A stretch of DNA of 58,122 nt from Desulfobulbaceae bacterium (GTDB lineage Bacteria > Desulfobacterota > Desulfobulbia > Desulfobulbales > Desulfocapsaceae), in the NCBI GenBank assembly GCA_026988015.1, contig JALSMA010000028.1, forward strand, positions 1-58,122, written 5' to 3'. A model generated the notes under the pieces. The model was not told the DNA's origin. It searched no databases and was given only the letters and a program-made list of their open reading frames with translations. The position numbers and the translations under genes are program-made. Shown here piece after piece: positions 8,179 through 16,415 of this stretch (position 1 is the first letter of the stretch; the number at the start of each line of letters is the position of its first letter).

Positions 8179-9126
8179 ATGAAAAAACAGGGTGTTCTGA
8201 GTCGGGTGTTCCGCGTCCTGTTCTGTCTCATAGTTTTGTCCGCTCTGCCAGGAAATGTCCGTGCTGACCAGGATGTTATCCTTGTCCTCAGCTCCGGCGC
8301 CACCCCTTACCAACAGGCTGCTGAAACCCTGAAAAGTATTTTTTCAACGCAGGATCTCAAAGTTCGGGTATTGCTGGCTGAAAGGATTTCCCGTCAGGAC
8401 CCTGCTGAGCTGACCAGGAGGTACCCTGCTGAAATATGGGTCGCCATTGGCAGTCGGGCAGCCGGTTATCTTAACAGGGGTCTCCCTGAGTCAGTCTCTC
8501 TTGTGTATTGTATGGTGGCTGATCCCGACAAAAGTGGCCTGAAAAGTGGTCGGAAGAAGATAACTGGGGTCTCAGTTACCAAAACTGTCAAAGAACAGTT
8601 TGAAATAATCGGGGAAGCATTACCTGAGGTACGCTCGGTTGCAATGCTCTACAGGTCGTCATCAATAAAGAGTTTACAGAGTCTCGTTGATTTAAATACC
8701 CATCTTCCTGAAAACTGGACCCTTGAAAGTGTTGATATCGACACGACTGACTCCATGGCCGCAGCCATAGATGAGCTGTTCAGGAAGAAGGCTGATCTTA
8801 TCTGGACCATGGCTGATTCTGCCATCTATAACAGGGCTACGGTGAACAACCTGCTGCTGTCATCACTCAGGCAGCAAGTTCCTGTCTTCGGATTTTCCGG
8901 ATCTTTTGTGAAGGCCGGTGCTGTGCTGGGTCTTGGGACTAGTCCAGCCTTGCAGGGAGAGTATGCAGCAGCACTGGTGCTTGATCTTCTGGATGGTAAG
9001 CCTGTCGTGTCTGAGCCAGTTTCCAGTGGTGTCAGTCTAGTTATCAACAAAGCAGTGGCAGATAGGCTCGGACTTACATTTTCTGCTGACGTTCTGGCCC
9101 AGGCAACCATCATCGGAGGGGAATAG
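8179..9126 (+). CDS. periplasmic ABC-type substrate-binding protein (PF04392-like)
   Basis: A roughly 315-residue periplasmic protein of the ABC_sub_bind (PF04392) type. ATG 8179 gives a textbook signal peptide (MKKQGVLSRVFRVLF, cleavage near VRA-DQ) and has GAGG 9 bases upstream; ATG 8164 and GTG 8134 are alternatives. Family features are the YCMVADP strand and KKITGVSVT in the N-lobe, and LIWTMADSAIYN in the C-lobe. It lies 117 bases after the TonB receptor and 3 bases before a hybrid kinase, with no permease or ATPase nearby. It is therefore probably a periplasmic sensor component that presents a ligand to the kinase rather than a transporter subunit. The ligand is unknown. Confidence 0.85.
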   Translation: MKKQGVLSRVFRVLFCLIVLSALPGNVRADQDVILVLSSGATPYQQAAETLKSIFSTQDLKVRVLLAERISRQDPAELTRRYPAEIWVAIGSRAAGYLNRGLPESVSLVYCMVADPDKSGLKSGRKKITGVSVTKTVKEQFEIIGEALPEVRSVAMLYRSSSIKSLQSLVDLNTHLPENWTLESVDIDTTDSMAAAIDELFRKKADLIWTMADSAIYNRATVNNLLLSSLRQQVPVFGFSGSFVKAGAVLGLGTSPALQGEYAAALVLDLLDGKPVVSEPVSSGVSLVINKAVADRLGLTFSADVLAQATIIGGE

Positions 9127-9129
9127 CCG

Positions 9130-12100
9130 ATGCTGCCGCTTATGTCTCCTAAGACATATTCTCTTCGTACCAAGGCAACCCTTATTGTGGTAGCAGTGGT
9201 TGTGGTGAGCCTGACTCTTGCCACTGCAATTAACATAAGCCAGACTAATCAGCTTATTGAGTCGGAGCAGAAACGATCCGCCGAAGCCATTGTGCAGGGA
9301 CTGGCTCAGGCGGCTGAACTGCCCATGATCGTCCAAGACAAACAGGAGCTTGACAGGATCATAGGAGGATTCCTCTGGAATGATCAAATCCAGTTTCTCG
9401 TTATTTATGATAACCAAAAAAATATTGTTGCTACGCGAAGCCTTGACGAGGAGGCCTTTGAAGCTTTCGTTAAAACAGGGAGGAAAGAGGGGTCCTTGAT
9501 TGTTTCTCATCCTATTGTTTTTCAGACGGAAATAAACTTCTCCACTTGGTCATCATCGCTTTCCGTTGATAATTCAATGGAGGAAAAGGAGGTTGGTACA
9601 GTACTGGTTGCTCTTTCGCTAGGGGCTGTACGGCGTGATCAGATTCATCAGGCGTTTGTTTCGATGATTGCGGCACTTCTGGCTGCTGCCGTTGGTATTT
9701 TTTTGATTTTCAAAGGAATTGGAGAGTGGACTAAGCGTCTTGATGGCTTGGTCGGTGCTGCAGATGCCATGAAAAGTGGTGATTTTTCCTGTGCAATTCC
9801 CTGTGGTGGAAGAGACGAAGTCGGGAAACTGGCTGCAGCTTTCGAGGCAATGCGAAAGGCGGTCCAGCAACGTGACATAGAGTACCGGGAACTCAATAAT
9901 TCTCTTCACGATCTGGTGTCAGAACGGACAGAAAAACTTGAACGGGCCATGGTCGAAGCCCAGACGGCCAATGAGGCAAAATCCAGTTTCCTCGCCAATA
10001 TGAGCCATGAAATCAGGACTCCCATGAATGCAATTATTGGCATGGTGGGTCTTTCGCTGAACAAAAAACTAAACCCAAAGCTCCGTGAGTACCTGCTTAC
10101 GGTAAGGTCTTCTGCTGAGTCATTGCTGGCAATCATTAATGATATCCTTGACTTCTCAAAGATTGAAGCTGGTAAAATAACCTTTGAGAAGGTTGATTTC
10201 CTACTCCCTCAGCTCTTTGATAAGCTGGTAAACCTTTTCAGTGATCAGGCCACCGCTAAAAATATTGAGTTTGTAGTTGGTATAGAACCGGGAATTCCGG
10301 TGGCTCTGCGTGGTGACCCGCTGCGCATGGAACAGGTTTTTATCAATCTTCTTGGTAATGCGATAAAGTTTACGGATAAGGGGGTTATTTTCGTTCACGC
10401 CACCCTGGATTCGGAGACTGCAAAAGGTGTGAGGATCCTCTTCTCTGTGAGTGATACCGGAGTGGGGATAGGTGAAGAGCAATATGAGTCTCTCTTTGAG
10501 CCTTTTACCCAGGCAGATGGTTCCATGACCCGGGAGTATGGTGGAACAGGGCTGGGTCTGTCCATATGTCGTCGGCTGGTTAATCTTCATGGTGGTGATA
10601 TCTGGGTGCGGAGTAAGCCTGGTTCGGGAACCACAGTGTTTTTTACGGCGGAATTCGAAAGGCAGTCGGTTGAGCATGAAGTTCAGTATGTTGTGCCAGC
10701 AACAATACGTGGCTTACGAGTATTGATTATTGACGATAATGAGATGGTCAGGTGTGTAACATCAAAGATGCTTGAGGCGTTCCATTTTCATGTGGATGTG
10801 GTTCCTTCCTGTGGTGCGGCAAGGGACGTTGTCGGCGGGAGTATCTCACGATATGATATTATCCTGGTTGACTGGCGAATGCCGGAAGTCAACGGGCTTG
10901 AGTGTGTGCAGAGTCTTAGAAGCCTCGATGGTGCTGAAGAAATACCAATTGTCATGATGACAGCTTTCGGTGGTGATCGGGAGATAATGGAGGCCCGGGA
11001 AGCCGGTATAAATTATTTTCTCTCTAAGCCGGTCAGGCAATCACTGCTTTTTGACACCATTATGGATATATTTGACTATCCTGAGGCCATGCATGCATCC
11101 CTTGATGAACGAGAAGATGACAGGGAACTGGTCAGCTATGAACATCTGGTCGGTATGCGTATTCTACTTGCAGAAGATAATCGCATCAACCAGAATGTAG
11201 CAAGAGAGCTTTTAGAAAGTGTGGGGGCAACAGTTGCAATAGCCAATAATGGTCGGGAGGCGGTTGAGGTTCTCAAAGAGCACGGCAGGGATTTTGATGC
11301 TGTGCTTATGGATGTTCAAATGCCTGTGATGGATGGTCTCCAGGCAACTCAGGCAATCCGTGCGATGCCCGATCTTGTTGACCTGCCAGTGGTGGCGGTG
11401 ACAGCGCATGCCATGCAGGGTGACCGTGAAAAGTGCATGAAGGCTGGTATGAATGATTATGTAGCCAAACCAATCACCCCTGAGCTTCTTTTTGGTGTCC
11501 TGTCCCGATTGGTCATGCCGGAGAAAAAAGAATCAGGTTATTCCGGGCAGCTCAAAATGTCCACTGTGCCCGAGGGTGAGAATCACATTCCGGAATCGTT
11601 GCCCGGGCTTCATGTTAAATCGGGCGTTACCAGAATGGCTGGGAATCTACGGGCCTATGTCAGGATGTTGAGTGATCTTGTCCAGTTTGGGGAGGATGTG
11701 GTACTGGGGCTACCTCATACCGTTGAGAATAGTATGGCGGATGCTATAAAAGAGGTACACACCTTGAAGGGCACTGCAGCAAATCTTTCGGCGTTACGAC
11801 TGCAGGAGGTGAGTCTCAAACTTGAGCAGTCACTAAAGGAAGCATGTGGTGGCAATGATCAGAACAGTTGGCGTTCTGAAACGATAGCAACTGCATTTGA
11901 AAAAGATCTTGAACAGATAGGGGATTGCCTTGTTGAGCTGAGTGAAGCAGTTACAGAGTTGAAAACATTTTGCATGGAAACAGCAAGAAAAATATCAATA
12001 AAGCCGCTGTCCCCAGGTGATTGCGAAGAGATGCTTGATATACTGGGACAGCTACGGGTGATGACCCAAGAGTTTGACCCGCTGTCAGAAGAGTTCTGGG

Positions 12101-12249
12101 TGGAAAAGAAAACAAAATTTCAGGGTGTTGGGGTGGATGACGAAATGAACCGTATGCAAAGATATCTCGGAAATTATAATTTCGAGAAGGCAGCGAACTA
12201 TATCAGTCTGCTGGAACAGGCTGTGGCGGAACAAGGGGTGAAGATGTGA
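9130..12249 (+). CDS. hybrid sensor histidine kinase with two receivers and HPt
   Basis: A 1039-residue inner-membrane kinase. Membrane segments at about 15-37 and 175-198 enclose a periplasmic sensor region of about 135 residues. Then come HAMP (200-250), a coiled coil, HisKA with phospho-acceptor His293 in [10 protein letters not shown], HATPase with GGTGLGLSI near 471, receiver 1 (Asp581 in VDWRMP), receiver 2 (Asp728 in MDVQMP) and an HPt domain with His877 in [10 protein letters not shown]. All phosphorelay residues are present, so it can run a full His-Asp-His relay. ATG with GGAGGGG is 3 bases after the binding-protein stop. Its TGA overlaps the GTG of the HD-GYP regulator, the probable output partner. 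Confidence 0.93.
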   Translation: MLPLMSPKTYSLRTKATLIVVAVVVVSLTLATAINISQTNQLIESEQKRSAEAIVQGLAQAAELPMIVQDKQELDRIIGGFLWNDQIQFLVIYDNQKNIVATRSLDEEAFEAFVKTGRKEGSLIVSHPIVFQTEINFSTWSSSLSVDNSMEEKEVGTVLVALSLGAVRRDQIHQAFVSMIAALLAAAVGIFLIFKGIGEWTKRLDGLVGAADAMKSGDFSCAIPCGGRDEVGKLAAAFEAMRKAVQQRDIEYRELNNSLHDLVSERTEKLERAMVEAQTANEAKSSFLANMSHEIRTPMNAIIGMVGLSLNKKLNPKLREYLLTVRSSAESLLAIINDILDFSKIEAGKITFEKVDFLLPQLFDKLVNLFSDQATAKNIEFVVGIEPGIPVALRGDPLRMEQVFINLLGNAIKFTDKGVIFVHATLDSETAKGVRILFSVSDTGVGIGEEQYESLFEPFTQADGSMTREYGGTGLGLSICRRLVNLHGGDIWVRSKPGSGTTVFFTAEFERQSVEHEVQYVVPATIRGLRVLIIDDNEMVRCVTSKMLEAFHFHVDVVPSCGAARDVVGGSISRYDIILVDWRMPEVNGLECVQSLRSLDGAEEIPIVMMTAFGGDREIMEAREAGINYFLSKPVRQSLLFDTIMDIFDYPEAMHASLDEREDDRELVSYEHLVGMRILLAEDNRINQNVARELLESVGATVAIANNGREAVEVLKEHGRDFDAVLMDVQMPVMDGLQATQAIRAMPDLVDLPVVAVTAHAMQGDREKCMKAGMNDYVAKPITPELLFGVLSRLVMPEKKESGYSGQLKMSTVPEGENHIPESLPGLHVKSGVTRMAGNLRAYVRMLSDLVQFGEDVVLGLPHTVENSMADAIKEVHTLKGTAANLSALRLQEVSLKLEQSLKEACGGNDQNSWRSETIATAFEKDLEQIGDCLVELSEAVTELKTFCMETARKISIKPLSPGDCEEMLDILGQLRVMTQEFDPLSEEFWVEKKTKFQGVGVDDEMNRMQRYLGNYNFEKAANYISLLEQAVAEQGVKM

Positions 12250-13283
12250 GGACGCGACCCAGTACGGTTCTTCTTGTTGATGATATCCCCACCAATATTA
12301 AAATCCTGGTTGGGGCGCTTTGTGACGACTACCGTCTTGTGGTCGCCACCAGCGGACTTGATGCGATAAAGGCCGCACTGGAAAAAAAACCGGATCTTAT
12401 TCTGCTTGATGTCATGATGCCCGGGATGGATGGTTATGAAGTGTGTAAACGCTTGAAGGCCCGTTCGGAGACAGCGGATATTCCAATCATTTTTGTGACA
12501 GCCATGGATGAGGAGAAAGATGAAACTCGCGGATTTCTTCTTGGGGCTGTGGACTATATCGTAAAGCCGGTAAATCCGGTGATTGTGAAGGCAAGGGTTC
12601 AAACCCATATTGCACTCTGTATGGCCAGTCGTGAACTGCAACGGCATCGGGATGACCTTGAGGAGATAGTACGTGAGCGAACCCGTGCACTTCGGGAAAC
12701 TCAGATCGAAATTACGAATCGGCTGGTTCAGGCCGCCGAATATCATGATCATCAGGCCAGTCGCCATATTACCAGAATGGCACACTATTGTGTTATTTTG
12801 GGACGTGCCCATGGAATGAAAGAAAATGAACTGACACTGCTTTTTCATGCCAGTGCCATGCACGACATTGGAAAACTTGGTATCAGTGATGTTATATTAC
12901 ATAAAAGAGGGACCCTTACTCCCGATGAATTTGAGGAGATGAAACGCCACACCCTGATTGGTGCTGATCTTCTCTATGGCGTCGATAATGAACTTATGAA
13001 TATGGCACACCTCATTGCTCTTACTCACCATGAAAAATGGGATGGAACCGGATTCCCACTGGGCTTGCAGGAAGAGGAAATTCCATTCTCTGGCCGTATC
13101 GCTGCAGTGTGTGATGTTTTTGATGCACTCTCCTCGAAGCGTCCATATAAAGAGGCTTGGCCACTTGAAGAGGCAAAAAAGGTGATTGTGGAGCAGAAAG
13201 GGATACATTTTGATCCCTATGTTGTAGATTTGTTTCTCGACAACTACGTGAGAGTGGAGCAGGTATATAACCAGGTGAAGTAG
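12246..13283 (+). CDS. response regulator with HD-GYP (c-di-GMP phosphodiesterase) output
   Basis: A 345-residue cytoplasmic regulator. The receiver occupies about 1-120, with acidic pair Asp12-Asp13, phospho-Asp55 in LLDVMMPG and Lys107. A coiled linker leads to an HD-GYP domain with His206-Asp207 (HDIGKLG), the His261-His262 pair and DGTGFP at 266-271. Phe replaces Tyr of GYP, but the metal ligands are retained, so hydrolysis of c-di-GMP is likely. Translation starts at GTG 12246 inside the kinase stop (GTGA), indicating coupling. The kinase-HPt protein immediately upstream is the obvious phosphodonor, and the PAS kinase downstream may also feed it. Confidence 0.93.
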   Translation: MRTRPSTVLLVDDIPTNIKILVGALCDDYRLVVATSGLDAIKAALEKKPDLILLDVMMPGMDGYEVCKRLKARSETADIPIIFVTAMDEEKDETRGFLLGAVDYIVKPVNPVIVKARVQTHIALCMASRELQRHRDDLEEIVRERTRALRETQIEITNRLVQAAEYHDHQASRHITRMAHYCVILGRAHGMKENELTLLFHASAMHDIGKLGISDVILHKRGTLTPDEFEEMKRHTLIGADLLYGVDNELMNMAHLIALTHHEKWDGTGFPLGLQEEEIPFSGRIAAVCDVFDALSSKRPYKEAWPLEEAKKVIVEQKGIHFDPYVVDLFLDNYVRVEQVYNQVK

Positions 13284-13287
13284 TCCT

Positions 13288-14820
13288 ATGATGAAACTCG
13301 AGCCTTGCCGCAGTGATATTTTCTGTTTTGATCAGAAGTTTGTTGACGCCATTCCAGCACCTGTTTTTATGCAGGATGCCAAGGGGGAACTCCTTGGGGC
13401 AAACAGTTCCTTTAGGAAGTTTTTTGGGATCAGCGGGGAAGTTTCTGTGGCTATTGACCTGTATGGGATATTTGGCAGGGAGGCTGAAGAGAAAAGTCGT
13501 GAGATGGATGACAGGATTCTTGATCATGGCGGAGAGGAAACCTTTGAGGTCATGGTGCATTCCCCGGGGAATCGTGAGAGTTCCGTCATCTTCCATAAGG
13601 CCGCTGTTACCAGTGAAGGGGGGATTGTTCTTGGAATTGTAACCACACTCCTTGATCGAACAAAACAGAGACAGACAGAGCAGCAACTGCGTCATGCCCA
13701 GAAAATGGAGGCCATTGGTACTCTCGCAGGTGGTATTGCCCACGATTTTAATAATGTGTTAACACCTATCATTGGCTATGCCGAGATTATGCGGCTTATG
13801 GGGGAACGGGATAAGAAAACTGATCCGACATCCATGCAGTTTGTCAGTGAAATTCTTGTGGCTGCCAAGCGTGCTAAAAGTCTGGTTGAGCAGATCCTTA
13901 CCTTTTCAAGGGGGCAGGAACAGAAGGAACAACCTCAGTTTCTGCATCCAATAGTGAAAGAGGTTATGAAACTTCTTCAGGTGACCCTGCCCTCTACCAT
14001 CGACGTTCGTGAGAAAATTGATCCGGGATGCGGTATGGTTTCTGTGGACCCGGTACAACTACATCAAGTCCTGCTCAACCTCTGCACGAATAGTGCTCAG
14101 GCCATAGGGGAGGACAAGGGTATACTGACAGTGACGCTGCAGAGAGGGGAGCCGGACATTACAGGTAAAGAGTGGGTTGAGTTGCGTGTCGCCGATAATG
14201 GTCCAGGGATTCCGATTGATCTTCAGGAACGGGTTTTTGAACCTTATTTTACAACAAAGGAGAAGGGGCAGGGAACAGGAATGGGGTTGGCCATGGTTCA
14301 CGGTATTGTGAGTAAGTGTGGTGGTCGTATTGGCCTGACCAGTGAAGAGGGGGAAGGAACCATTTTTACTCTCTACTTCCCGCTTGTCCCGCCGGAAAAC
14401 AGTGCGGGACAAGTGAGTAACGAACAGAGCGCAGGGCTTGCTGGAAGCGAGCATATCATGGTAGTTGATGACCAGGATGCGGTATTGCGGGTTACCAGGA
14501 AAATTCTGCAGACCCTTGGCTATCAGGTGACCATTTGTGCTTCATCCAGGGAAGCCTTGGAACTTTTCACCTCTAAACCTGATGATTTTGATCTGGTCAT
14601 TACGGACCTTACTATGCCAGGGTTGACGGGACTTGAACTCTGCGTAGCTATACAGAAATGCAGTGATACGATTCCGGTCATACTCTGTTCCGGGTATGGT
14701 GCGAAGTTGTCACAGGAAAAATTGAAATCGACTGGATTTGCAGCCTGGTTTACAAAACCGGTGACACTTCAGAAACTGGCGACTACTATCCGTTCTGTAC
14801 TGGACGATTCAGGGGTATAA
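13288..14820 (+). CDS. PAS-domain histidine kinase with C-terminal receiver
   Basis: A 510-residue soluble kinase without membrane segments. A PAS-like domain (about 12-125) precedes HisKA with His152 in [13 protein letters not shown], HATPase with GTGMGLAM near 329-336, and a receiver with Asp440 in ITDLTMPG. The arrangement is the common 'PAS-HWE-like-receiver' cytoplasmic hybrid. It starts 4 bases after the HD-GYP gene (ATG 13288; a second ATG follows directly) and closes the five-gene plus-strand cluster begun by the TonB receptor. It may tune the phosphorylation of the HD-GYP regulator, acting as a second input or as a phosphatase. Confidence 0.9.
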   Translation: MMKLEPCRSDIFCFDQKFVDAIPAPVFMQDAKGELLGANSSFRKFFGISGEVSVAIDLYGIFGREAEEKSREMDDRILDHGGEETFEVMVHSPGNRESSVIFHKAAVTSEGGIVLGIVTTLLDRTKQRQTEQQLRHAQKMEAIGTLAGGIAHDFNNVLTPIIGYAEIMRLMGERDKKTDPTSMQFVSEILVAAKRAKSLVEQILTFSRGQEQKEQPQFLHPIVKEVMKLLQVTLPSTIDVREKIDPGCGMVSVDPVQLHQVLLNLCTNSAQAIGEDKGILTVTLQRGEPDITGKEWVELRVADNGPGIPIDLQERVFEPYFTTKEKGQGTGMGLAMVHGIVSKCGGRIGLTSEEGEGTIFTLYFPLVPPENSAGQVSNEQSAGLAGSEHIMVVDDQDAVLRVTRKILQTLGYQVTICASSREALELFTSKPDDFDLVITDLTMPGLTGLELCVAIQKCSDTIPVILCSGYGAKLSQEKLKSTGFAAWFTKPVTLQKLATTIRSVLDDSGV

Positions 14821-14840
14821 TATTCCTGAAAATATATATA

Positions 14841-14866
14841 CCACCAGTGGTTATGTTGCCTGGTGG
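14841..14866. terminator. possible terminator hairpin between convergent genes
   Basis: CCACCAG (14841-14847) and CTGGTGG (14860-14866) form a 7-base-pair stem with a 12-base loop, 21 bases after the stop of the PAS-kinase gene. It overlaps the last codons of the convergent TM2 gene. The T-rich tail lies on the minus-strand side (TATATATATTTT), so it may end the TM2 transcript better than the plus-strand one. Confidence 0.4.
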
Positions 14867-15255
14867 TTGATCCGGCTTATCTGGTCATTGAGCGTCCAGA
14901 AATCATAGATAATACCAATCAGCAAGAGACCGCCTGTCAGGAGATAGATAATGCCTGATAACCATTTTCCCTGGTAGAACCGGTGGATACCAAAAAATCC
15001 AAGGAATGTCAGGAGAATCCAGGCAACGTTGTAGTCAACAGGTCCAGGCTGGAAGGCAGCGGATGCATCTTGGCTCATTCCCGGAATGAGGAAAAGATCA
15101 ACTATCCAGCCAACAAAGAAGAGGCCGAAGGTGAAAAAATAAATTGTCCCTGATATCGGGCGGCCATAATAAAAACGGTGAGCGCCAAGGAAGCCGAAAA
15201 TCCACAGGATATAGCCTATGACAGGGGTGTGAGATTCTTCGATGTGGTGTTCCAT
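14851..15255 (-). CDS. TM2-domain membrane protein
   Basis: A 134-residue small membrane protein with two consecutive TM2-type hairpins: GFLGAHRFYYGRPISG followed by a hydrophobic pair, then FFGIHRFYQGKWLSG followed by another. The charged HRFY turn between helices is the TM2 signature (PF05154). The family is widespread, and its bacterial role is not defined. The duplicated TM2 unit in one chain is seen in other proteobacterial members. It is encoded alone between convergent transcripts, with the NagZ gene 39 bases upstream, and is possibly cotranscribed with it. Confidence 0.85.
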   Translation of the reverse strand: MEHHIEESHTPVIGYILWIFGFLGAHRFYYGRPISGTIYFFTFGLFFVGWIVDLFLIPGMSQDASAAFQPGPVDYNVAWILLTFLGFFGIHRFYQGKWLSGIIYLLTGGLLLIGIIYDFWTLNDQISRINHQAT

Positions 15256-15293
15256 CTTTCAGTACTCTATTGAGATTGGCAACTGATAGGAAA

Positions 15294-16334
15294 TCAGTCA
15301 AGAAAATTTTTCATTGCTGTGATGTGCAGCCAGGCCTCCAGAATACGATCCTCGGAGATTTTGTTTTCGGTAACGGCGATGAGGACAGCCGCAATTGCAC
15401 GTTGCAGAAATCCTGGGTCATATTCCAGATTATTGCCTATAATAATCATATCTACACCAGCTGCAAGGGCATGGCATACGGATTCTTCAAGACCGTATTG
15501 GTCCGTTATGGCCTTCATCTGCAGGTCATCGGTGATGGTAACTCCTTTGAAACCGAGTTGATTACGCAGCAGATCACGGCATACGGCACGAGAGAGGCTT
15601 GTTGGGAATTCTTTGTCAAAACTCTGATGGAAGAGATGGCCAAGCATCACACTGTCTACCAGATTACCGTTGTCTCGTTGTATAAGTTCAGCAAAGGGGA
15701 CTAATTCTTCTTTCTGCCAGCTGCTGCTGATATCGGTGAAACCGAGGTGGGAATCATTTCTCGAGCTTCCATGGCCCGGGAAATGTTTGAGGCAGGAGAT
15801 GACTTTCTGTCTTTTATGTTCGGTAATCCAGGTTTCAGCATGGCAGATCACGCAGTTCGGGTCAGCTGAAAAGCTTCGCTCAAGCCTTCCGATTACCGGA
15901 TTTTCCGGGAAAGTGTTGAGGTCAACTACGGGGGCCAGGTTGAAGTTAATACCTAGTCTTGCAAGGGTTTGTGCCGTACAGGATGCATGCAGTGCTGTGA
16001 GCATGGGGTCATTGTTGTGGCCGAGCTGCGCAGCACTTACGGTTGCCGGAAATCCTCTTTCAGGTTTGAGTCTGCGAACCTTTCCTCCTTCCTGATCTAC
16101 TGCAACCAGCAGTGGAGAGCTGCTCTGTTGCTGAAGGGATGAGGTCAGTTGTTTGAGCTGGCCCGGGTTGATAACATTGTTCTGGTTTTCACTTTTGGCC
16201 AGGAGCCGGTCAAAAAGGATCACTCCACCCAGATTTCTCTCTCTGATATCAACTGCTATGGGGTGGTCTGCGTCAATGGATGACCCTCTAAAACCGATGA
16301 TGAAAAGCTGGCCGATAATGTTTTCTAATTTCAT
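15294..16334 (-). CDS. nagZ: beta-N-acetylhexosaminidase, glycoside hydrolase family 3 (NagZ-like)
   Basis: A 346-residue single-domain GH3 enzyme, the usual length for NagZ, which removes N-acetylglucosamine from 1,6-anhydro-muropeptides in peptidoglycan recycling. Diagnostic motifs are AVDQEGGKVRRL near residue 78, LKHFPGHGSSRNDSHLG near 181 (including the mobile His loop of NagZ) and GVTITDDLQMKAI near 263 with the nucleophile Asp. There is no signal peptide, which fits a cytoplasmic enzyme. It lies between the TM2 gene and a sensor-kinase gene. The ATG at 16334 has no strong Shine-Dalgarno sequence. Confidence 0.92.
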   Translation of the reverse strand: MKLENIIGQLFIIGFRGSSIDADHPIAVDIRERNLGGVILFDRLLAKSENQNNVINPGQLKQLTSSLQQQSSSPLLVAVDQEGGKVRRLKPERGFPATVSAAQLGHNNDPMLTALHASCTAQTLARLGINFNLAPVVDLNTFPENPVIGRLERSFSADPNCVICHAETWITEHKRQKVISCLKHFPGHGSSRNDSHLGFTDISSSWQKEELVPFAELIQRDNGNLVDSVMLGHLFHQSFDKEFPTSLSRAVCRDLLRNQLGFKGVTITDDLQMKAITDQYGLEESVCHALAAGVDMIIIGNNLEYDPGFLQRAIAAVLIAVTENKISEDRILEAWLHITAMKNFLD

Positions 16335-16415
16335 AGTTTTTTAATGGCAATGCTGGTAGTGGTTGCTGTTAAGGAAGAGAATACTTTTTTATCGGAACGT
16401 GACATGATGGACTAT

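Noticed and set aside
12198-12863. 221-codon minus-strand frame
   Set aside because: It is antisense to the HD-GYP regulator with full domain matches; a shadow frame rich in His/Cys with no domain.
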